Assembly (NCBI RefSeq): GCF_021440085.1
Contig: NZ_JAKCPW010000001.1
Location: 1 to 64,000 of the forward strand
Direction of reading: 5' to 3'
From: Dyadobacter sp. CY261
Lineage (GTDB): Bacteria; Bacteroidota; Bacteroidia; Cytophagales; Spirosomataceae
DNA length: 64,000 nt
Shown here: positions 53,996 through 62,296 of the stretch, piece after piece
Layout of the letters: every line of letters starts with the position of its first letter
How positions within the stretch are numbered: the first letter of the stretch is position 1
Position numbers and translations under genes: made by a program
The notes under the pieces: model-generated
What the model was told of the DNA's origin: nothing
The model's input: only the letters and a program-made list of their open reading frames with translations
The model's database searches: none

Positions 53996-55378
53996 TCAAT
54001 TGGCCTTGACAAATCCGGCAACATCGATCAAAGGAATTTTGGCACCGTAATGCTGATTGATCGCCTTGATCACCTCGTTGGCGATAATCGCGTGTCCAAG
54101 CGGAGTAGGGTAAATTCCGTCCGACGAAAAGAAATTACCGTGCGCAGTCCCGTCGATTAAGATCCCATCATCCGTCTTATATCCTCCCAGGTGAATGCGC
54201 TGATAGAGGTCAAAGAGATCAACTACGGCCAGGTCTTTTTTCGCCGCATAATCCCTGATTTTCTGATTATAGTAGAGCTGGGGATCGGAGTGATAGGTTT
54301 CACCGTAGTCAATTACTTCAATATCTTCCAGATTAGCCGCAAAAGCGCCTCCTTTGAACCTCTCACATAGGGTATGTAATTTGGCTGTTGGGATTAACGA
54401 AAATGGTTTTGAAATGTTTATTACCCCATCCGCGATATCATTTCGATTAAAGGTTATGTACACGTTACCAAATTCTTTCATCGAATACCAATTCATATAA
54501 GGCAAATCTTGATACCGTGGAACTGTAAAAATTACCCCCTTTTTACCTCTTAAATGGTAATTGATGGCGTAGTCCGTAATTGTGCCTGAGTTCAATACTG
54601 AACCATTAAAGGTATCGTTCCAAAGCCCAATTTCCTTGGTTCTTTGAATCCCTGCCATCCAGCGGTCGAAAAATTCTTCGACAACTATAAAATTATAGGG
54701 AAGTTCAGCTGGTGAATTGCCCTTAAACCGTGATGCTAGGAGTGTGGGCAAGTCGCAGTATTCACAGCCCCAGCCAGGGACATACCATTCAATGCCTCCT
54801 TCGAACAGTCCGTAATTAGAAATCTTTCCCTGGTATGGGGGCATAGTCGGCGTACTGCCCGGAGCGAGCGAAATGGTATTGTTAGTAACGCGATCCCAGT
54901 TCGGATACCCACTTTCCGTACTACTACGGTATACGTAATAACCTGTACCATTGTAATGCTCTTTGTCGAAAAGCGGCATCGCAAAATTTTTGATACCCAT
55001 TTGATGGGCCAGCAAGTTGGTGTAATTGGTTTGCTGGCTTTCTCTGGTAATGCCGCCGTTCATGACGCCGGCCGTTAATCCGCCTCCGAATGCGACCATT
55101 TCCATTTCCTGCCCCGGTTTGAGGGCTCGCCCAAAATCGGCCAGCGGGACCGGTGTGGATAGCCATTCTTCAATTTTGAGGCCCGGCTGCCGGTCGAGGT
55201 TGTCATGAATCAACTCAGGGAATCGCCCCATCGGGTGAATGCGCATAAAAGGCCCGTTCGTTTTGGCCGAGTCTTCGGCTGTCGGTATATAGATCGGCTT
55301 AATAGGCTTAGGATCGGGCCAGCCGGTTGTGGGCTGATTGCATGCGGCCAGGGCGAATAACAATAACATTTTCTTCAT
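53996..55378 (-). CDS. SGNH/GDSL-hydrolase-like lipoprotein lacking the usual serine
   Basis: The protein has 460 residues. A very short signal ends L-A-A-C (Cys13). The block I region is MVAFGGGLTAGVMNGG; at the place of G-D-S-L it has G-G-G-L, so the nucleophile Ser is absent. The terminal block DGIYPTPLGHAI keeps D-x-x-x/H-type residues. The protein is much longer than ordinary GDSL enzymes, with an aromatic-rich insert (GGIEWYVPGWGCEYCDLP). It is either a degenerate enzyme used for binding or a family with a different nucleophile. It lies directly upstream of the acetylesterase gene, so the two probably form an operon. Confidence 0.78.
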   Translation of the reverse strand: MKKMLLLFALAACNQPTTGWPDPKPIKPIYIPTAEDSAKTNGPFMRIHPMGRFPELIHDNLDRQPGLKIEEWLSTPVPLADFGRALKPGQEMEMVAFGGGLTAGVMNGGITRESQQTNYTNLLAHQMGIKNFAMPLFDKEHYNGTGYYVYRSSTESGYPNWDRVTNNTISLAPGSTPTMPPYQGKISNYGLFEGGIEWYVPGWGCEYCDLPTLLASRFKGNSPAELPYNFIVVEEFFDRWMAGIQRTKEIGLWNDTFNGSVLNSGTITDYAINYHLRGKKGVIFTVPRYQDLPYMNWYSMKEFGNVYITFNRNDIADGVINISKPFSLIPTAKLHTLCERFKGGAFAANLEDIEVIDYGETYHSDPQLYYNQKIRDYAAKKDLAVVDLFDLYQRIHLGGYKTDDGILIDGTAHGNFFSSDGIYPTPLGHAIIANEVIKAINQHYGAKIPLIDVAGFVKAN

Positions 55379-55607
55379 AGTAAGTTTGTTTTAAGTGGAA
55401 CATACATGCAAAAGGATGGAACATGGGTGACAGAAACCCGGACGCGGCAACACCTGGCTGCCGCCAAAACAGATTAGCGCTTCCTCTTTTGGCTGTTACA
55501 AGTACTAGAAGATGATGTTGAGTCCTGACCGGTCGAATTACTGCTTCGTCAGGTGTGATGCAATAGAAGATAATTTGGATTGAAAGTCAAGAGTATGTCG
55601 TCACGCA

Positions 55608-55898
55608 ATGTACAAGCGGAAGTGGGGCGATGATCAAGCGGATCTTGATATCAGCTTCATCCTGGAAATCCATCGGACGGCTTTTGGGGAATTGTATAGT
55701 TGGGCGGGTAAAGGGCGTACTATTGACGTTCAGGTTGGAAAGCTCTCTCCACCCCATCCGTCACAGGTTCCGGCGCTGATGTATCAGTACGCCGATGATG
55801 TCAATTATAGGTTGAAATGGGTGGAGGAAAAGCAGGCAGATGCGGGGGCTCCTCTTCCTTATCTCGCATTGCCCTGTACTGATATATTAGTGCCCTGA
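55608..55898 (+). pseudogene. Truncated Fic-domain gene remnant
   Basis: The frame of 96 codons begins W-G-D-D-Q and continues ISFILEIHRTAFGELYSWAG, the helix preceding the active site of Fic proteins, with KGRTIDVQVG after it. The catalytic HPFxxGNGR motif is missing because the frame diverges and ends inside the 3' end of the opposite-strand gene. It is not functional as an AMP transferase. The last 40 bp overlap the convergent gene. Confidence 0.65.
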
Positions 55899-57703
55899 TT
55901 TTTATTTCCGCTCGTCAGATTGAATGTAAAACTTACGAATGCACCGGCGCGCCAGGCGGGGGTAAGGGAGACGGCGCGGGTGACGGGGTAGTCGGCGGCG
56001 TTGAATTCCTTACCCAGGGATTGTGATTGCACCGGCACTTGCAGTTGCGTGCCGGCAAGTCCGGCGGTGATAATCACGCGCTGGCTTCTTCCTTGCATGG
56101 TCGAAATGCCGATATAGTATTTGAGGGATTTTCCGTCAAGACCGGTGCTGGCGCCGAGGGAGCCGCCCAATTTCGAGCCCCTCGAATAGAAATGGAAGAG
56201 GTAACCGATCGTGGGTACGTACCGGTTTGGGTCGCGGCGCTTGCCTACTTTGACGGTATTTTGAGAAATTTGTTCGAAGAAATACTCGGATTGTGGTAAA
56301 AAATTGACGAATAACCCCGTGCTAAAATCGACTTTCAAACCCCGTTTAAGTGGAAGGGAAAAAGGCACATTAATCGGTTTGGCAGACATGGAGTAAACCG
56401 AATTCTGTACAGGTTCGCCTGTAATAACGAAATTGACTTCGGTAGCTTCGTCGTCGAACTGATGGCTCTGATGGGTAATGGTAAAATTCTGTTCGTTGAT
56501 TGCGTCATACAGTTTGACGGTATTCTCAATGCACGTTTTAAGGGTCTGGTAATCAATCTGCTTGTGATATTCCTTGATCTTCGTTTCCTGATTCTCCGCA
56601 GTTTGCTTGTAAAGCCTAAATGCTTCCTGACGAAGTTTGATATCCTCGCTTTTAGGAATCTTTGGCTCAGTTTCATAGGTAGCAGCCCTGCCGTTTACAA
56701 AATAGATCAGATCTTGGGAGCCATCTAGATACTGCCCGAATTTGTTTTCGAGATTTCGTTTTCGGTCGTTCAGTATGCGTATCAGTTCCGTTTTGTCGGT
56801 AGTACCAAAGCTCTTAAGTGCCAAGTTGTTTTTCAAAAGTGGCATTGATTCAGGGTTGGTGCTTTGTGAATAGACAATGGATAACAGCTGTTGGTAAAAC
56901 AATTCTATTTCCTGCAACTCATACACCGATTTCTTGTATTCATTCAACAGCAACGCGACGGATTCTACTTTAAACTTTAAATCAGAACTTGATTCCGCAG
57001 CTTCCTTGTAACTTTTTTCTGCTGCATCGAGCGCTGTTTTGTTTTCTTTGATTTTGGTCGTCAGTTGGTCAATTTCTTTGGTTGAAGCCGTTATTTTATC
57101 ATCTATCAAAAGGATTTCTTTATCTATCAAAGTCTTCTGTTGCGTTGCGCCGGTATCAGGTAGAGCACTTTTGTTGTTTTGTAGGAGCAATTTGCCTGGC
57201 AGGATTTTGGCGATTTCCAGCCTTTTGTTTCTTAATTCGGTAGTATCAGCAATGTAGGTATTTCGGGCATTCTGCAAATTCTCGTCCGCCTTTTGTACCG
57301 TGGCATCGGTTCTAGTCAGCTTTGGGATGTCGGCGGATAGATAATTGAGGTTAGAGAGTCGCCCAAAATCGATCTGGGGCTGATTCTGGCCGAATGTCGT
57401 GAGGGGGTCGTTTTTCCCCTGAGCTTCGTTGGAGATCAGAATGGTGTTCTTGTGCTGTTCCTTAATGGAAATTTTGTAAAGAAATGGGTTGACGTTCTTC
57501 AAGACGATCATTGCGCCATGTTTCCAATCGATGGAACGTCCGAAAGGAGGCCGGTTCAGGAATTGGCTGGTGAAGCAGTCGTAGGTAATGAACACTTGTT
57601 TGGCTCCATCGTTGGACTGTCCGTCTTTCTTATCAGACTGTTGGGCGGAGGATTGGGCAGGTGCAAAAAGTGTTAAAAGTAGGCAGGGCAGAAGTGCTTT
57701 CAT
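55859..57703 (-). CDS. Exported coiled-coil protein with beta-rich C-terminus, unknown function
   Basis: The protein has 614 residues. A signal peptide ends S-S-A-Q. After a short beta region (about 35-120), long charged helices with heptad character run from about 135 to 430 (for example KEIDQLTTKIKENKTALDAAE). The C-terminal 180 residues are rich in alternating hydrophobic and Gly residues (GSLGASTGLDG, YYIGISTMQG, GAFVSFTFNL) and look like membrane beta-strands, so an outer-membrane location is likely. No family recognised. The coding end overlaps the Fic remnant. Confidence 0.8.
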   Translation of the reverse strand: MKALLPCLLLTLFAPAQSSAQQSDKKDGQSNDGAKQVFITYDCFTSQFLNRPPFGRSIDWKHGAMIVLKNVNPFLYKISIKEQHKNTILISNEAQGKNDPLTTFGQNQPQIDFGRLSNLNYLSADIPKLTRTDATVQKADENLQNARNTYIADTTELRNKRLEIAKILPGKLLLQNNKSALPDTGATQQKTLIDKEILLIDDKITASTKEIDQLTTKIKENKTALDAAEKSYKEAAESSSDLKFKVESVALLLNEYKKSVYELQEIELFYQQLLSIVYSQSTNPESMPLLKNNLALKSFGTTDKTELIRILNDRKRNLENKFGQYLDGSQDLIYFVNGRAATYETEPKIPKSEDIKLRQEAFRLYKQTAENQETKIKEYHKQIDYQTLKTCIENTVKLYDAINEQNFTITHQSHQFDDEATEVNFVITGEPVQNSVYSMSAKPINVPFSLPLKRGLKVDFSTGLFVNFLPQSEYFFEQISQNTVKVGKRRDPNRYVPTIGYLFHFYSRGSKLGGSLGASTGLDGKSLKYYIGISTMQGRSQRVIITAGLAGTQLQVPVQSQSLGKEFNAADYPVTRAVSLTPAWRAGAFVSFTFNLTSGNKNQGTNISVQGNAR

Positions 57704-57888
57704 GCTGTGAAACAGGGGAGGTGGATGAGTTTTTGATAATCATAATTTTGCCAAACGCCCGTGCATGGCCTAATTTGTGAGTATGTTTCAAGAGAAAATC
57801 TTATTAAGCGGCTTGTATTCCCTTGATTATCAAAAAAATAATCTGCAATTCCTGCACTTTCTGTCCAGCTTTTAAAATTTTGGAACTA

Positions 57889-59241
57889 TTAATTCGCCCC
57901 GTCAATCTCTGATTTCGAAGTTTTAACTTCCTTCACCTCCTTAAACTTCGCCCCCGAAATCTTCAAAACCACGGCGTTAGGCCACGTCCGGTTCGTATAA
58001 AACCGCTGCCCATTCACCGCGCTCACAGCCAATCCGAGCGGAGTGGTAGCAGACCGTATCGAAGCATCAAAGTTATTGACATACTCCACCAGCTCGCTCC
58101 CATAACCCAGCACCTCCACCTTGGTGGCAGCGGTTCCTTCGATCATCGGAAAAAGGAATTCGCGGCGTTGGCCGTATTTCCATTCGTCGTCGCGCTTTTT
58201 GGTGATAAAGGCGTAGATGGCCTTTTCGTCGTTGGACTGCGTGAACCAGATGCCCTTATCGCGGATGACGGGCAATGGTTTGACCGCGTATATGGACTCG
58301 CCGTTAGCGAATTTCCACAATGCGATTTCGCGCAGGAGTGCTTCCTGCTCGATCTGGATCTCGCCGTTCGGTTTGGGACCGACGTTCAGGAGGAAGTTGC
58401 CGCCCTTGGCGCGGATCTCAATGAGCATGTTGATGATCTCGGTGCCCGATTTGTGCGGGTCGTTCGTCGGTTTGTATTGCCAGTCGGTGCCCATCGTGTA
58501 ACAAGCTTCCCACGGACGCGGCGACGCTTTGTCGGGGATGTTCTGCTCGGGCGTGTTCATAGCGTCGCGTGTGATAATGAGCTCGGGTTGCAGGCTCCAT
58601 GCGTACTCCCGCAGGCCATCGCCAGGACCGTCGAAAAACATAATGTCTATTTTGCCGTAATTGGTGAGCAGTTCCTTGATCTGTGCCTTGTCGTATTCCA
58701 TCAGTTTGGGGTTGTTCATCGGGAACTGGCGCTTGTCCTGCAACCGGCCGAGCGGGATGTTGTTCTGGTGGAAAAACAGGAAATCTTCCGGTGAAAAATA
58801 CAGTCCGATGGCAATGCCCTGCTTACGGAAAGCCTCGATGATCTCCCTGGTCACATCGCGCTTGAAGGGCGTATTCATGACATTGAAAGTCGTCGTTTTG
58901 GTATCGAACATGCAGAAACCGGCGTGGTGCTTGGTCGTGAAAACGACATATTTCATCCCTGCGAGCCGCGCAGCCGTCGCCCATTCGTCGGGATCGAACT
59001 TTTTGGGGTTGAAGAACGTCGGAAGCTCCTTCATATACCGGTTCACATAATCGTCCGAAGCCCCGGCCAGCGAATGGCTGATCACCGTCCCGAGTGACAC
59101 GTCCACATTCCAGTGAATGAACATCCCGAAACCCAGGTCCTGGAACCATTTAACGCGGTCGGGATTGTTGGAGGTTTGCTGGGCTTGGCTGGCCGCTGCC
59201 AGAGTGATTAGCAGTAGAAGCGTGAGGAGTCTTGATCGCAT
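57889..59241 (-). CDS. GH29 alpha-L-fucosidase, exported
   Basis: I chose ATG 59241 (M-R-S-R-L-L-T-L-L-L), the start of a clean signal peptide ending A-S-Q-A-Q; the frame opens 13 codons earlier. The protein is 450 residues. GH29 features are KWFQDLGFGMFIHWN, YVVFTTKHHAGFCMFDT and the nucleophile Asp in DIMFFDGPGDG, followed by a Lys/Gly-rich substrate segment (AKGGNFLLNVGPKPNGEI) and a C-terminal beta-sandwich. It releases alpha-L-fucose from glycans in the periplasm or outside. No SusC/D is adjacent, but the window has two such systems. Confidence 0.94.
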   Translation of the reverse strand: MRSRLLTLLLLITLAAASQAQQTSNNPDRVKWFQDLGFGMFIHWNVDVSLGTVISHSLAGASDDYVNRYMKELPTFFNPKKFDPDEWATAARLAGMKYVVFTTKHHAGFCMFDTKTTTFNVMNTPFKRDVTREIIEAFRKQGIAIGLYFSPEDFLFFHQNNIPLGRLQDKRQFPMNNPKLMEYDKAQIKELLTNYGKIDIMFFDGPGDGLREYAWSLQPELIITRDAMNTPEQNIPDKASPRPWEACYTMGTDWQYKPTNDPHKSGTEIINMLIEIRAKGGNFLLNVGPKPNGEIQIEQEALLREIALWKFANGESIYAVKPLPVIRDKGIWFTQSNDEKAIYAFITKKRDDEWKYGQRREFLFPMIEGTAATKVEVLGYGSELVEYVNNFDASIRSATTPLGLAVSAVNGQRFYTNRTWPNAVVLKISGAKFKEVKEVKTSKSEIDGAN

Positions 59242-59295
59242 TGTTTTGAAAGGTCTTTTTGGAAAGACTGTTTTTATCAACCGCGATACTCTGTT

Positions 59296-59553
59296 TTGGC
59301 GGTGGTTTTCGTAAATAGTTACAGGATCAGTGGTTATATAAGGGTTTTACAGGGCTTTTATGTTTCTACCACAGAACCTATCTTCACGTCGGACGGTCGG
59401 TATGCATTCATTGCTCTGTCAGTTTTTCTTACAGGCTACATTGAGATCGACGGTCGGACGTTTGACGATTTCGGCTCTGTGACGATCGTATATCAGAAGC
59501 AATCGACTGGTAAATGGATGAAATTTAAGAAGTATGATTATCTAATTTTGTAG
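59296..59553 (+). pseudogene. C-terminal fragment of an unidentified protein
   Basis: The frame of 85 codons has no good start. From T-T-E-P-I-F-T-S-D-G-R-Y-A-F-I it reads like the end of a Bacteroidota periplasmic protein. The strands end with VTIVYQKQSTGKWMKFKKYD, a pattern seen at the C-terminus of exported proteins whose closing strand carries K-W-K. The 5' part seems lost next to the fucosidase gene. Family unknown. Confidence 0.35.
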
Positions 59554-59642
59554 ACTAATCTCTCCGAGAATATTATTGAACCGATCATAGACATAGGCGC
59601 GGATAAAACAATGTTTATTCGCAGAAAATTAAAAGAATAATT

Positions 59643-60242
59643 ATGTCAAACCTCTGTGCCTATTCCCTGGCAATCATGCCATCGCCTATTATCCATGAAG
59701 AAGTCAAAGGCTTCAAACAACTCCTCCGCGAGGCCATCGGTAAAAGCTACGGAAGCGCCAATGCCGACGCCCATATTTCGCTCGATGGCTTCGATGCTGC
59801 GGAGGCGGATTATCCGTTAATCCTGGCCGAATATACCAAACTAGTTTCCCCTTTAACCCCTTTCGAACTCAACTTTTCCGGCTTTGCCGACTTCGACCGG
59901 GCCAACTTCTCCGCATTCTACATCAAACCAACCGAAGAATCCTCCAACGCGATCCGCGAAAGGACCCAGATAATCATGAAAGCTTTCGACAAGAAATTCA
60001 AAAAGCAGTACATGCAAAAATGGGCGGACGAATCGAAGAACCCGCATATGTCCATAGGCCGCAGGCTTTCGCGGGAATGGATTGCGTTGGCTTATTCTCT
60101 TTTTACGGACTACGAAGCCGGCTTTCTTTGCGACTCCTTTTCAATCCGGAAGTACAATGAGAAACGGCGCCAGTATGAGGTGATCGATACGGTACCTTTG
60201 CTAGGGCAAAATGCGGCGGGATCCCAGATCAGTATGTTTTGA
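59643..60242 (+). CDS. 2'-5' RNA ligase-like (2H phosphoesterase) protein
   Basis: The protein has 199 residues. The two H-x-S/T-like motifs of the 2H family are H44-I-S-L and H135-M-S-I, separated by about 90 residues as expected. The remaining fold is a bilobed alpha/beta domain. It is cytoplasmic. Members hydrolyse cyclic phosphates or ligate RNA ends; the substrate here is unknown. It stands alone between the fucosidase side and the sigma factor operon. Confidence 0.85.
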   Translation: MSNLCAYSLAIMPSPIIHEEVKGFKQLLREAIGKSYGSANADAHISLDGFDAAEADYPLILAEYTKLVSPLTPFELNFSGFADFDRANFSAFYIKPTEESSNAIRERTQIIMKAFDKKFKKQYMQKWADESKNPHMSIGRRLSREWIALAYSLFTDYEAGFLCDSFSIRKYNEKRRQYEVIDTVPLLGQNAAGSQISMF

Positions 60243-60393
60243 TCGGTCGCCAATGCTTTGTCTCGCGACGGCGGAAGGTTCGGCCATTAACCACCTGCTG
60301 ACCGTTTCTGACTAAATTTTGACAAAAACTTGCTATCTCTTGTCAGTTGCGATCTGAAATTCGTCGTCTACCCCAGTTAATCGACTGCGTATT

Positions 60394-60401
60394 TAACTTT
60401 G
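60394..60401 (+). promoter_or_regulatory. Bacteroidota -7 promoter element (TAACTTTG) of the sigma factor gene
   Basis: TAACTTTG matches TAnnTTTG. It overlaps the first in-frame TTG (60399), so transcription would start a few bases later. This argues for the TTG at 60408 or a later codon as the real start. Confidence 0.5.
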
Positions 60402-60407
60402 GAGAAT

Positions 60408-60989
60408 TTGGACAGGACTACGGATGACAGCGCGCTTTGGCTGGCTTACCGTAATGGCGATAATGCGGCGCTTGGTGTGCTCGCGGAACGCTATTATGGT
60501 GCGTTGCGGCGGTATGGCATGAAGTTTCTGGTCGATGAAAGTATAGTCGAAGATTGCATTCAGGACCTGTTCCTGGATCTCTGGCAAAACCGTGAGCGGA
60601 TCAGCCAGACGCCGTCGGTCAAATTCTACCTTTTCAAAGCAATCCGTCATAGTATTCTGGGGCATTTACGCTATCAGCAACGATTTACCAATGAGGAGTC
60701 GCTGGATTGGGACACTTCTTTACCCGAAACCTTCAATGCGGAATCACTGCTGATCGAGCAAGAGACGTTGAACGGCCTCGTTGCGCAAATGCATGCACAG
60801 ATGGAAGCGTTGCCCAAGCGCGAGCGCGAGGCATTGTTCCTGCGCTATTACGAGAACATGAGCGTCGCGGATATTTCCGGGTTGATGGGCGTCAACCGGC
60901 AGTCGGTTTCCAATTTTCTTCAAAAAGGCATGACCAGGATCCGCACGAAGTGGTTTGTGACGATGGTATTAAACCTATTCTTTTTTTAA
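60408..60989 (+). CDS. ECF RNA polymerase sigma-70 factor
   Basis: The start is TTG 60408; the frame opens at TTG 60399, which overlaps the promoter. The protein is about 193 residues. Sigma region 2 has SIVEDCIQDLFLDLWQN and region 4 has LPKREREALFLRYYENMSVADISGLMGVNRQSV (shown in part). A FecR-type anti-sigma factor and a SusC transporter with STN domain follow, so this is the sigma factor of a TonB-dependent surface signalling system. Confidence 0.93.
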   Translation: MDRTTDDSALWLAYRNGDNAALGVLAERYYGALRRYGMKFLVDESIVEDCIQDLFLDLWQNRERISQTPSVKFYLFKAIRHSILGHLRYQQRFTNEESLDWDTSLPETFNAESLLIEQETLNGLVAQMHAQMEALPKREREALFLRYYENMSVADISGLMGVNRQSVSNFLQKGMTRIRTKWFVTMVLNLFFF

Positions 60990-61063
60990 ATTTTTTTCTT
61001 TGCCGAAGGGTATATCGCTTCCTGCCATTCATAATATCATAGAAATCATTCGAAAAATGAAGA

Positions 61064-62134
61064 ATGGACAGCCCAGACTATGATTTGAATTCTCCGGAAG
61101 ACTTTTTAAAAAACGAACATTTCCGTCGCTGGGTAAAATACCGGGGTGAGGATGACCGGTCTTTTTGGGAGGATTTCTTAAACCGATATCCCGAAAAGCG
61201 GCCCGCTTATGAGGAAGCCGTCGCAACATTGCTGGTCATTTTCGGAGACGATCCCGATGAAGAAAGCGATCTGGTGAGGGCGGGAAGGCTTCGTGCATTG
61301 CTGGATGCCGGTGCGGGCAAAGCCGAACCATTGCCATTGTGGCGCTGGCTGCGATGGATCGCGGCTGTATTGGTGATCGGGCTCGGTTTCTGGTGGAGTA
61401 AAGCAGGATACGAATCTCGGATCGCAGGATACAGGTTGGAGCATCCCATTGCATTGGAGGAGGAGGCATGGATTACGCGCCAGAATCAATCAAAGGAAGT
61501 TTTATTGGTGAATTTGCCCGACGGTTCTTCCGTGCTGCTGAGCAAAGCAAGCAGCATTCGCTTTGTCAAAAAAATGAATGGTGCGCGGCGGGATGTGTAT
61601 CTGGACGGCGAGGGCTTTTTTGAAGTTGTCAAAAATCCCGCAAAACCTTTTTTGGTACACACCGACAAGCTGACGACGCGCGTACTGGGTACCAGCTTCC
61701 GGGTGAAGTCGTTCCCTGGCCAGGCAGAGGCGGAAGTGGTCGTCAAAACGGGTAAGGTGGCCGTGATGACCGGCGATAACGATGCCGCAGAACCGCTCAT
61801 GCTTTATCCAAACCAACGCGTGAGCCTGATTCGTAAAAATGATAAGGTATTTCGGTCGGTTACGGGAGCAGTAAGTGCAGAAGCGGCTACGGCAATCGAG
61901 GCTGAACCGTTTGATTTCCAGTTTACACCTGTTTCCGAAGCATTTAAAACGCTCGAAATGCATTACGCGGTAAAAATCCATTTCGACCAGGAAAAAATGG
62001 GTCGCTGCACCGTTACCGCAGCATTGAAAGATGAACCGTTCCTCGAAAAAATAAGGCTGATATGCCTCGCCACCGAATCTTCTTTTGAGATAAAAGGAGA
62101 CCAGGTATCGATCTCTGGAATTGGCTGCCCCTAG
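61064..62134 (+). CDS. FecR-type anti-sigma factor with DUF4974
   Basis: The protein has 356 residues. The cytoplasmic N-terminal part (1 to about 95) binds the sigma factor. One transmembrane helix lies at about 99-116 (LRWIAAVLVIGLGFWW). The periplasmic FecR domain (about 140-240) has LPDGSSVLLSKASSIRF, RDVYLDGEGFFEVVKNPAKPF and VLGTSFRVKSFPG. A C-terminal DUF4974 domain (about 280-350) follows. It transmits substrate binding at the SusC/STN transporter to the ECF sigma factor. Confidence 0.94.
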   Translation: MDSPDYDLNSPEDFLKNEHFRRWVKYRGEDDRSFWEDFLNRYPEKRPAYEEAVATLLVIFGDDPDEESDLVRAGRLRALLDAGAGKAEPLPLWRWLRWIAAVLVIGLGFWWSKAGYESRIAGYRLEHPIALEEEAWITRQNQSKEVLLVNLPDGSSVLLSKASSIRFVKKMNGARRDVYLDGEGFFEVVKNPAKPFLVHTDKLTTRVLGTSFRVKSFPGQAEAEVVVKTGKVAVMTGDNDAAEPLMLYPNQRVSLIRKNDKVFRSVTGAVSAEAATAIEAEPFDFQFTPVSEAFKTLEMHYAVKIHFDQEKMGRCTVTAALKDEPFLEKIRLICLATESSFEIKGDQVSISGIGCP

Positions 62135-62296
62135 CTCCCTCATAAAATTCTCACTTAACTATCTACTTATGCAAAAACACAACTGCGCCCGATCGCTTAC
62201 GCCCTGATTTTTAGAGTGCCCGTCAGGCACAATGCATTAATCCAGGCTGAGCAACGCTTATTCTAAACTTTAACCACTCATGAAATTCTTTAATCA

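Noticed and set aside
58168-58794. 208-codon plus-strand frame antisense to the fucosidase
   Set aside because: It is fully inside the GH29 gene and has shadow-type composition.
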